From assembly GCA_002427165.1 (NCBI GenBank), contig DIQB01000063.1, forward strand, positions 6,707 to 20,168: a stretch of 13,462 nt of DNA, read 5' to 3'. This DNA is from Firmicutes bacterium UBA5473. GTDB lineage: Bacteria > Bacillota > DTU084. Every line of letters starts with the position of its first letter. Position 1 is the first letter of the stretch. The notes under the pieces are model-generated. The model made no database searches, was not told the origin of the DNA, and was given only the letters and a program-made list of their open reading frames with translations. The translations under genes and the position numbers were made by a program. Positions 7,002 through 13,097 of this stretch are shown here, piece after piece.

Positions 7002-8615
7002 GTGGCCAAATATATTTTTGTTACAGGTGGCGTGGTTTCATCTCTAGGAAAGGGGATCACAGCTGCCTCTTTAGGTTGTCTACTCAAAAGCAGAGGATTA
7101 AAAGTAACGATTCTAAAATTTGACCCTTACATCAATGTGGATCCGGGGGCCATGAGTCCCTATCAGCATGGAGAGGTCTTCGTGACCGATGATGGTGCAG
7201 AGACAGATCTTGATCTGGGCCATTATGAGCGCTTCATAGATACTGCACTCTCCCGGGAGAACAATGTAACAGCAGGTAAGATCTACTGGTCGGTGATTGA
7301 AAAGGAACGGCAGGGTGCCTATCGTGGTGGTACTGTACAGGTGATACCTCACATCACAAACGAGATCAAAAGCCGCATTATCAAGGCGGCGGAGCAATCA
7401 GGTGCCGATGTGGTGATGGTGGAGATTGGCGGCACTGTAGGTGATATTGAGAGCTTGCCTTTTCTGGAGGCAATCCGCCAGCTAAAGCGGGATCTCCAAA
7501 GACATGATACCCTCTATATTCACGTCACTTTAGTCCCCTACATTCAAGCTGCAGGCGAACTGAAAACCAAGCCCACCCAACATAGCGTCAAGGAATTGCG
7601 TTCAATTGGCATCCAGCCAGACATCATTATCTGCAGATCGGATCGAGACCTCTCTCGCGGTCTGAAGGATAAGATCGCCCTCTTTTGCGATATTGACAAA
7701 GAGGCTGTGATCCCCAATCCTGATCTACCTTCTATCTATCAGGTGCCACTGCTATTTGAAGAGGAGAACCTAGATACCCAAGTCTTAGAGAAATTGGATT
7801 TGCCCCCAGGACAGCGGGATCTGGCCCAGTGGCGGGAGATGGTTGCCAGCATGGAGCATGCTACAGGCACTGTTAAGATTGCTCTGGTGGGCAAATACGT
7901 GGCCCTGCCTGACGCCTATCTCAGCGTAGTGGAGGCCTTAAACCACGGTGGGATCCATCATGGTACAAAAGTTGAGATCAAATGGGTGGACTCCGAGGCC
8001 TTAACCGAGGATAATGTAGTTGAGCAGTTAGGTGAGGCCCAAGGAATCATCATCCCTGGCGGTTTTGGCGGCAATGGCATCAAAGGGAAATTGCTAGCTA
8101 CCACAGCAGCCCGGGAGAGGGGAATTCCTTACTTTGGAATTTGTCTGGGGATGCAGTGCGCAGTTGCAGAATTCGCCCAAAACGTGGCTGGGCTCACAGG
8201 TGCCGCCAGCACTGAGTGGGATCCTGCTACTCCATATCCTGTAGTTGACCTGTTGGCGTGTCAACATGATGGAGAGGGGAAGGCTGGCACCATGCGCTTG
8301 GGCTCCCACCCATGCCAGATCGTGGAGCCAGATTCCAAAATGGGTCAGGCCTATGGCGCGGAAGAAATTCAGGAGCGGCATCGCCATCGCTATGGGTTCA
8401 ATAATGAGTTTCGGGATCTGCTCTCAAAAGCAGGAATGAAGTTTGTGGGTTTATCTGCTGATGGGACTTTGGTGGAGGCGGTAGAGCTTCCCGAGCACCC
8501 TTGGTTTGTTGCAACCCAGTTCCATCCTGAGTTTAAATCAAGACCAGGCAAGCCTCATCCTCTGTTTCGGGATTTTGTGGGAGCTTGCCGAGCCCATAGC
8601 AAGACAGGGGAATAA
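7002..8615 (+). CDS. pyrG: CTP synthase
   Basis: CTP synthase aminates UTP to CTP with ATP and glutamine. The start is GTG 7002, giving 537 aa and the family-standard beginning MAKYIFVTGGVVSSLGKG; GCAGG lies 9 nt upstream. A TTG at 6978 would add eight atypical residues. The synthetase domain (1-270) has the P-loop at 9-18, Lys40 in KFDPY, DDGAETDLDLGHYERF (63-78), MVEIGGTVGDIES (139-151) and the UTP/CTP region IPHITNEIK. The class I glutamine amidotransferase domain (about 290-535) has the nucleophile Cys381 in GICLGMQ and His508/Glu510 in QFHPEF. The oxyanion segment reads GGFGGNGIKGK, where the family usually has GGFGxRGxEGK, a mild departure. It is the last gene of a three-gene cluster with the membrane protein and the MBL hydrolase. 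No intrinsic terminator was found after it. Confidence 0.97.
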   Translation: MAKYIFVTGGVVSSLGKGITAASLGCLLKSRGLKVTILKFDPYINVDPGAMSPYQHGEVFVTDDGAETDLDLGHYERFIDTALSRENNVTAGKIYWSVIEKERQGAYRGGTVQVIPHITNEIKSRIIKAAEQSGADVVMVEIGGTVGDIESLPFLEAIRQLKRDLQRHDTLYIHVTLVPYIQAAGELKTKPTQHSVKELRSIGIQPDIIICRSDRDLSRGLKDKIALFCDIDKEAVIPNPDLPSIYQVPLLFEEENLDTQVLEKLDLPPGQRDLAQWREMVASMEHATGTVKIALVGKYVALPDAYLSVVEALNHGGIHHGTKVEIKWVDSEALTEDNVVEQLGEAQGIIIPGGFGGNGIKGKLLATTAARERGIPYFGICLGMQCAVAEFAQNVAGLTGAASTEWDPATPYPVVDLLACQHDGEGKAGTMRLGSHPCQIVEPDSKMGQAYGAEEIQERHRHRYGFNNEFRDLLSKAGMKFVGLSADGTLVEAVELPEHPWFVATQFHPEFKSRPGKPHPLFRDFVGACRAHSKTGE

Positions 8616-8680
8616 ATGTCCTCTATGGGGGCTACACTAAATGGAAGAAAAATCCACAGGCGACAGATTACCCCCTTAAT

Positions 8681-8709
8681 GAAGGAATTGGGCAATTAAA
8701 GTAGAATAA
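8681..8709 (+). promoter_or_regulatory. Sigma-H-type promoter for fba-rho
   Basis: The -35 element GAAGGAATT (8681-8689) and the -10 element GTAGAATAA (8701-8709) are 11 nt apart and match RNAGGAWWW and RNNGAATWW at every specified position. The predicted start near 8716 lies about 28 nt before the aldolase ATG. This lies in the 128-nt gap after pyrG. The rest of the gap holds only a GGGGG/CCCCC pair (8627-8631 and 8671-8675) with a 39-nt loop, which I do not regard as a terminator. Confidence 0.78.
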
Positions 8710-8743
8710 CCACAAACAGACTAGATATAAGGAGATATGAAAA

Positions 8744-9598
8744 ATGGGATTAGTAAGTGTGGCGGAAATTTTAGCAGATGCTAAAGCACGCTCTTATGCT
8801 GTAGGTGCCTTTAACCTCAATAATATGGAGATCCTCCAGGCGATCATCGGTGCGGCAGAGGCAGAGCGTTCTCCTGTGATCCTTCAGGCCAGCCAAGGCG
8901 GCATTGCCTATGCAGGCTTGGAATACATAGCGGCTATGGCCAAGGTTGCAGCTGAAAAAGCTACTGTGCCAGTGGCCCTGAACCTGGATCACGGCACCAG
9001 CTTTGAGCAGGCTGTGCGCTGCATTCGCCATGGCTTCTCTGCAGTGATGATTGATGGCTCCCATCACCCCTATAGCGAGAATGTGTCCATTTGCCAGCGA
9101 GTAGTGGCAGCAGCCCACGCAGTGGGTGTATCTGTGGAAGGGGAACTTGGGAGAATTGGCGGCACCGAAGATGATATCAGCGTGGATGAGAAAGATGCCA
9201 TGCTGGCAGATCCTGACGAGGTTGTGAGCTTTGTGGCTGAAACTGACGTGGACTGCTTAGCTGTAGCTATCGGCACTGCCCACGGTGTTTACCACGGAGA
9301 GCCCAAGCTGGATTTTGAGAGGCTAGCGAAAATCAGAAGCTTAGTTGAGATTCCCTTGGTGCTTCATGGTGCCAGCGGCGTCAGCGATGAGGATATAAAA
9401 CAGGCTATCGCGCGGGGGATCTGCAAAATTAACATTGACACGGAACTGCGGCAGGCCTTCTCCGGCGCTGTACGAGGGGAGCTGGCAGCTGATCCTTCCC
9501 AGATTGATCCGCGGAAATTATTGGGTCCTGCAAGAAGCGCCATGGAAGAGGTTGTTCGAGAGAAACTTCGCCTCTTTGGCAGCTCCCAGAAGGCGTAA
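8744..9598 (+). CDS. fba: Class II fructose-bisphosphate aldolase
   Basis: This zinc enzyme interconverts fructose 1,6-bisphosphate with glyceraldehyde 3-phosphate and dihydroxyacetone phosphate in glycolysis and gluconeogenesis. At 284 aa it is typical of the Firmicute class II form (FbaA). Asp82 and zinc ligand His83 sit in NLDHG, GELGRIGG contains Glu134, and GTAHGVYHGEP (His180) and LHGASG (His208) supply the other two zinc histidines. INIDTELR (229-236) is part of the phosphate-binding end of the barrel. A tagatose- or ketose-bisphosphate aldolase of the same family is possible, but the chromosomal setting favours fructose bisphosphate. The start is ATG 8744 with AAGGAG 9 nt upstream. 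Rho begins 6 nt after its stop, so both are expected to be transcribed from the sigma-H-type promoter. Confidence 0.93.
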   Translation: MGLVSVAEILADAKARSYAVGAFNLNNMEILQAIIGAAEAERSPVILQASQGGIAYAGLEYIAAMAKVAAEKATVPVALNLDHGTSFEQAVRCIRHGFSAVMIDGSHHPYSENVSICQRVVAAAHAVGVSVEGELGRIGGTEDDISVDEKDAMLADPDEVVSFVAETDVDCLAVAIGTAHGVYHGEPKLDFERLAKIRSLVEIPLVLHGASGVSDEDIKQAIARGICKINIDTELRQAFSGAVRGELAADPSQIDPRKLLGPARSAMEEVVREKLRLFGSSQKA

Positions 9599-9604
9599 GG
9601 GGGT

Positions 9605-10891
9605 TTGGAGAGAATCGATAAGATCAACATTAGCGAACTTGAAGCCCTCACTGCCACCCAGCTCCAGGAACGTGCCCGGGAGCTGGGCATCACTGGGGCC
9701 TCCCGGCTTCGCAAGCGGGAGCTGGTGCTGGAAATCCTCTCATCCCTCACGCAAAAAGAGGGCTTGCTTCTAGGACAGGGAATTTTAGAAATCCTCCCCG
9801 AAGGCTACGGCTTCCTCAGACGCGTCAACTATCTTCCCGGCGAGACAGACATCTACATCTCACCCTCCCAGATCCGTCGTTTTAACCTGCAAACCGGCGA
9901 TGAGGTTATGGGACAGGTTAGACCACCAAAAGAAAACGAGCGTTATTATGCTATTTTGCGCGTCCTCACTGTAGGGGGCAAAGATCCGGATCTCGCAGCC
10001 CTGCGCCAAGATTTTGATGATCTTGTGCCAATTTATCCCAATCAGCGGCTGCATCTGGAGCTGTCAGGCGGGGAGATCTCTATGCGTTTGATGGATCTGG
10101 TGGCCCCAATTGGCAAAGGACAGCGGGGCCTAGTTGTGGCGCCTCCTAAAGCCGGAAAAACCACACTTCTCAAAAATATCGCCAACAGTATCACCCGCAA
10201 TCATCCTGAAGTGAAGCTGATCGTGCTCCTTATCGACGAGCGACCAGAAGAGGTTACTGATATGGAGCGTTCTGTGCAGGGCGAGGTGGTTAACTCCACC
10301 TTCGATCAACCCTCAGAGAACCATGTACGGGTGGCTGAGTTTGTCCTGGAGCGTGCTAAAAGGCTGGTGGAGCAGCAGGAGGATGTGGTGATTCTACTCG
10401 ATAGCATCACTCGTCTGGGCAGAGCCTATAACCTGGTGGTGCCACCCAGTGGCCGCACCTTATCTGGCGGCATCGATCCTACGGCTCTCTACCGACCCAA
10501 GCGTTTCTTTGGTGCTGCTCGTAATATTGAAGAAGGTGGTAGCCTTACGATTCTGGCCACGGCGCTCGTGGAGACTGGTAGCAGGATGGATGAGGTGATC
10601 TACGAGGAATTCAAGGGTACAGGCAACATGGAGCTACACTTGAGTCGGAAGCTGGCAGAGCGCAGAATATTTCCAGCCATTGAGGTCAATCGCTCGGGCA
10701 CCAGAAAAGAGGAGCTCTTGCTTACAGAGGAAGAGCTGGAGTGCATGTTAGTGCTGCGAAGGCTCCAAGACTCATTGGGACCTCAAGAGACAACAGAGCT
10801 CCTGATCGAACGGCTTACAAACACCAAGTCCAACCAGGAGCTCGTGGAGTTAATTACTAAATCTCAGTATGCAGAGAATCTCAGAGGCTAG
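9605..10891 (+). CDS. rho: Transcription termination factor Rho
   Basis: Rho is a hexameric RNA-dependent ATPase/helicase that ends transcription of untranslated RNA. At 428 aa it is of usual compact size. The Rho N-terminal helical domain (about 8-50, ISELEALTATQLQERARELGI) is followed by the cold-shock-like RNA-binding domain with EGYGFLRRVNYLPGETDIYIS (66-86). The ATPase core has Walker A APPKAGKT at 179-186, DERPEEVTDM (211-220), Walker B VILLDS (262-267) and the RNA-gripping Q-loop PSGRTLSGGID (281-291). The start is uncertain: TTG 9605 lies very close to AAGGGGG (9597-9603), and families often begin near the ISELE segment, where only ATC/ATT codons are available. It follows fba by 6 nt. 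Its TAG stop shares CTAG (10888-10891) with the convergent SIMPL gene. No intrinsic terminator is present. Confidence 0.97.
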   Translation: MERIDKINISELEALTATQLQERARELGITGASRLRKRELVLEILSSLTQKEGLLLGQGILEILPEGYGFLRRVNYLPGETDIYISPSQIRRFNLQTGDEVMGQVRPPKENERYYAILRVLTVGGKDPDLAALRQDFDDLVPIYPNQRLHLELSGGEISMRLMDLVAPIGKGQRGLVVAPPKAGKTTLLKNIANSITRNHPEVKLIVLLIDERPEEVTDMERSVQGEVVNSTFDQPSENHVRVAEFVLERAKRLVEQQEDVVILLDSITRLGRAYNLVVPPSGRTLSGGIDPTALYRPKRFFGAARNIEEGGSLTILATALVETGSRMDEVIYEEFKGTGNMELHLSRKLAERRIFPAIEVNRSGTRKEELLLTEEELECMLVLRRLQDSLGPQETTELLIERLTNTKSNQELVELITKSQYAENLRG

Positions 10892-11580
10892 TTTCCCAGA
10901 TCGTACTGGAGATTAACTTGCGCGGAGATTTTAATTTCCCCAGGTTGAATAGGGGTGCTAGCGGCTGTCTTCATCACAGCGAAATCCTCCCGCACATTCA
11001 TCCTAAAGGGAAGAATTGAAGCATAGGAATTGCTCAGATCAAGGAGTTTACCAAGCTTTACATCAGCAGCTTGGGCCATGATCTGGGCTTTCTTTTTCCC
11101 ATTTTTAACAGCCTCTGCTAGAAGCTCCAGCTCCAGTTCCTGGCTCTTTTCCACAGTGAAGGTGATATTCTGTACCTTGTTGATACCAGCTTCCGTTGTG
11201 ATGTCAATCACCTCTCCGATTCGTCCCAGATCCTCGCCGCGAAGGGTGATCCGCAGGAGATTGGAGGCCAAATAACCTGCGAGCACAGGGGCTTCTCCTT
11301 TGGGATAGTGGTATTGTGGCGAGAGGGAGAAAGCAGAGGTTGCCAGGTCCTCTTTGGCGATGGAGGCGGCTTGTAGGTGCTGCATTACCCGACTCATGAT
11401 CTCAGCGTTCTGGGCTACTGCGCTTTGGGCCGTGTCTCCTTGAGTTTCCACGCCCAGCTCAATGTAGGCCAGATCTGGCTGCATCATGCGTTCGGCTGTT
11501 CCATTGACAGTGATGCCAGCTGCAAAAGCGCCAACTGTGAGAAGTACCATGGCAAGTAGTGTTAATAAAACTTTTTTCAT
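10888..11580 (-). CDS. Secreted SIMPL-domain (DUF541) protein
   Basis: This 230-aa protein begins with a signal peptide (MKKVLLTLLAMVLLTVGAFAA) and continues as a single SIMPL/DUF541 domain: GITVNGTAER, DLAYIELGVET, the SAFSLSPQYHYPKG segment, ASNLLRITLRGEDLGRIGEVID, an Ala/Lys-rich helix with KKAQIMAQAADVKLGKLLDLSN, and the closing PIQPGEIKISAQVNLQYDL. Family members are periplasmic or cell-surface proteins, including BP26/OMP28, and some form ring-shaped channels; their biochemical role is unclear. The ATG is the complement of 11578-11580, with AAAGGAG about 9 nt upstream; longer in-frame starts lack both a ribosome binding site and a signal peptide at the N-terminus. A perfect sigma-H-type promoter lies just upstream. 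It is convergent with rho and divergent from spoIIP. Confidence 0.9.
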   Translation of the reverse strand: MKKVLLTLLAMVLLTVGAFAAGITVNGTAERMMQPDLAYIELGVETQGDTAQSAVAQNAEIMSRVMQHLQAASIAKEDLATSAFSLSPQYHYPKGEAPVLAGYLASNLLRITLRGEDLGRIGEVIDITTEAGINKVQNITFTVEKSQELELELLAEAVKNGKKKAQIMAQAADVKLGKLLDLSNSYASILPFRMNVREDFAVMKTAASTPIQPGEIKISAQVNLQYDLGN

Positions 11581-11612
11581 GTACCTGCTCCTTTCGGTAT
11601 GTTGTATATTAC

Positions 11613-11641
11613 TTATTCGCCAGCTGCCACTGTTTTCCTTC
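11613..11641 (-). promoter_or_regulatory. Sigma-H-type promoter for the SIMPL gene
   Basis: Read on the minus strand, the -35 element GAAGGAAAA (complement of 11633-11641) and the -10 element GGCGAATAA (complement of 11613-11621) are 11 nt apart. Both match the sigma-H consensus at every specified position. The predicted start near 11606 gives a leader of about 26 nt to the ATG at 11580. Two tandem repeats abut the upstream edge. Confidence 0.8.
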
Positions 11642-11673
11642 TGGAAAAGGCTTTGCCTAATCTGGAAAAAGCT
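11640..11673. repeat. Two tandem 13-bp repeats with a 21-bp period
   Basis: TCTGGAAAAGGCT (11640-11652) and TCTGGAAAAAGCT (11661-11673) agree at 12 of 13 positions and are 21 bp apart, two turns of the DNA helix. The first copy overlaps the upstream end of the SIMPL -35 element, so the copies are centred near -40 and -61 of that promoter. This arrangement suits a DNA-binding regulator occupying one helix face. No known regulator consensus was recognised. Confidence 0.5.
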
Positions 11674-11732
11674 GGGACAGCCCCTTCTATTTTCCCCCGC
11701 GTGTGCATAGACATAAACGAGGAGGGACAGCG

Positions 11733-12689
11733 ATGAGAAGGAAATGGCGTCGGCTTCGCAGAAACTGGCAGACAACAAACCTACCATGGCGGCCCCTGTG
11801 GCTGCTCTTTTTTCTTTCTTTCCTTATAACTTTTACTGTCCGCTACTTCTCTGAAGGTGCAGTACGTTCCTGGGAGGCTCCTGCCGGTGCTAGGTGGCTG
11901 GGAGCTATTGTTTGGCTGATTGATTTGCAGCCGCAAAGCCCCAAAGCTGTACTTTCCTCCCAGCTGGGTTTTTTGGAAGGGGGCAGAAGTATGCCCTCCC
12001 AGGCCCCCCAAAAGCCCGTTCCCAGACGGGAGGCAGTGCCAAATCTTCCCACTATCGCCATCTACCATACCCATACAGGCGAGTCCTATCGGCCTTCTTC
12101 AGGGAAAGAGCGGGCTGTGGGCGAAGGGGATATTGTAGAGGTGGGAGACGCCTTGGCTCGGGGTCTCCAGGCCCATGGCCTGGGGGTGATCCATGTGCGC
12201 AAGGTGCACGATGGGCAACCTTACCACCTGTCCTACACCCGCTCTCGGGCCACAGTACGGCAGCTTCAGGAACAATATCCCTCTTTGAAAGTTTTCATTG
12301 ACGTCCATCGGGATGGGATTCGGGATCCTAAAACGCCGCGGGAGGTAACAACTGCCACTGTAGGTGCGGAGAAAGTAGCCAGGATTATGCTTTATGTGGG
12401 AAGCGAGCGGGGAGGGAAGGAATTTCCCAATCGCAAAGCAGTATTGGCCTTCAGCCAAGGATTGCAACAGACAATGGAACAGCTCTATCCGGGTTTGGCC
12501 AGGTCCATTTTTACCAAGGGGATGTTTCCTCACAATCAAGATCTAGCAGATCAATTTTTATTAGTTGAGGTGGGGGATGCAAGGCTCAATGCCAAGGATG
12601 AAGCCATCCGAGGAGCCGGCCTCCTTGCAGATTCCTTAGCGCTCCTTCTTTATCAGCAGGGAAGGAATGAAAAACACCCAGGTTCCTAA
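11733..12689 (+). CDS. spoIIP: Stage II sporulation protein P
   Basis: SpoIIP is the peptidoglycan amidase/endopeptidase of the SpoIID-SpoIIM-SpoIIP engulfment machine, acting outside the mother-cell membrane during sporulation. At 318 aa it is shorter than Bacillus SpoIIP (about 400 aa). A basic N-terminus (MRRKWRRLRRNW) precedes one membrane segment (about 21-38), then a variable Pro/Arg-rich linker to about 105. The catalytic domain has AIYHTHTGESY (109-119; His112, His114, Glu117), FIDVHRDG (188-195; His192) and LLVEVGDARLNAKDEA (276-291; Glu279), the three blocks that define the family. The start ATG 11733 has GAGGAGG (11719-11725) 7 nt upstream; a GTG at 11703 is less likely. SpoIID and SpoIIM are not in the window. 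No promoter was recognised upstream, and no sigma-E-like site was convincing. Confidence 0.93.
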   Translation: MRRKWRRLRRNWQTTNLPWRPLWLLFFLSFLITFTVRYFSEGAVRSWEAPAGARWLGAIVWLIDLQPQSPKAVLSSQLGFLEGGRSMPSQAPQKPVPRREAVPNLPTIAIYHTHTGESYRPSSGKERAVGEGDIVEVGDALARGLQAHGLGVIHVRKVHDGQPYHLSYTRSRATVRQLQEQYPSLKVFIDVHRDGIRDPKTPREVTTATVGAEKVARIMLYVGSERGGKEFPNRKAVLAFSQGLQQTMEQLYPGLARSIFTKGMFPHNQDLADQFLLVEVGDARLNAKDEAIRGAGLLADSLALLLYQQGRNEKHPGS

Positions 12690-12709
12690 TCCTACAGAGG
12701 GGGTGTTTT
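12671..12709 (+). promoter_or_regulatory. Hairpin covering the ribosome binding site after spoIIP
   Basis: AAAACACCC (12671-12679, inside the end of spoIIP) is perfectly complementary to GGGTGTTTT (12701-12709), with a 21-nt loop containing the spoIIP stop codon. The 3' arm takes up the last three G of the downstream ribosome binding site (GAGGGGG, 12697-12703) and reaches the base before the next ATG. No T run follows, so it is not a terminator. It probably couples translation of the downstream gene to spoIIP. Confidence 0.5.
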
Positions 12710-13060
12710 ATGCAAAAGTATCTTTGGATCCTCGGCCTAGGTCTACTTCTGCTGTGGGGTGGGCTTGCTGCAACAACCCTGGGGGGAAATTCACTTTTGG
12801 GTAGGCAAGCTATCCCTCAGGCCCTGACAGTGGCCTGGGGTGGAGCAAATTATAGAATTGTGTTTATGGGCAGGAGAGTTCAGGTAGGTAGAGCCTTGAT
12901 CCTAGGGGAGCTGTCTGGAGATGGTGGCCTGCTTTTGGGGAAAATTGGCTTTTCCCCAAAGTACAAGGTGCCCCTGTTGCAGTTAGATCAGCTCATTGTC
13001 CGAAGAAATCGTTACTTAGAGCACCTTTGGGGCAGGAAAAGGGGCGGGAATGTGGAATAA
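12710..13060 (+). CDS. Small membrane-anchored protein of unknown function
   Basis: I do not recognise this 116-aa protein. It starts MQKYLWILGLGLLLLWGGLAATTLGG, a signal peptide or, more likely, an N-terminal membrane anchor. A short region predicted to be beta-rich follows (ALTVAWGGANYRIVFMGRRVQVGRALILGEL, about 38-68), then a basic tail (RRNRYLEHLWGRKRGG). There are no Cys residues and no metal motif. The net charge of the tail is strongly positive. The ATG at 12710 follows GAGGGGG by about 6 nt and lies 20 nt after the spoIIP stop, so the two are probably co-transcribed. The end of the gene carries the murJ promoter, and its TAA stop is part of the -10 element. Position suggests an envelope or sporulation role, but nothing in the sequence proves one. 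Confidence 0.7.
   Translation: MQKYLWILGLGLLLLWGGLAATTLGGNSLLGRQAIPQALTVAWGGANYRIVFMGRRVQVGRALILGELSGDGGLLLGKIGFSPKYKVPLLQLDQLIVRRNRYLEHLWGRKRGGNVE
13032..13060 (+). promoter_or_regulatory. Sigma-H-type promoter for murJ
   Basis: GCAGGAAAA (13032-13040) and GTGGAATAA (13052-13060) are 11 nt apart and match both halves of the sigma-H consensus at every specified position. The predicted start near 13067 is about 31 nt before the murJ ATG. The whole element sits in the last ten codons of the preceding gene. Confidence 0.75.
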
Positions 13061-13097
13061 GTAGTAGATGTGTAAGATTTTGGAAGGGATGAGTACT

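Noticed and set aside
8627..8675. GGGGG/CCCCC pair as a pyrG terminator
   Set aside because: Five base pairs around a 39-nt loop with no T run.
11706..11713. Sigma-E-like -10 (CATAGACA) for spoIIP
   Set aside because: Partial match, poor -35, and the predicted start would fall at or beyond the ribosome binding site.
11581..11787. N-terminal extension of the SIMPL protein in the same frame
   Set aside because: Would put 69 residues before a clear signal peptide and crosses the promoter; ATG at 11580 has AAAGGAG at good spacing.
12099..12539. 146-codon open frame on the minus strand inside spoIIP
   Set aside because: Covers the catalytic core of spoIIP on the opposite strand; no start signal or family pattern.
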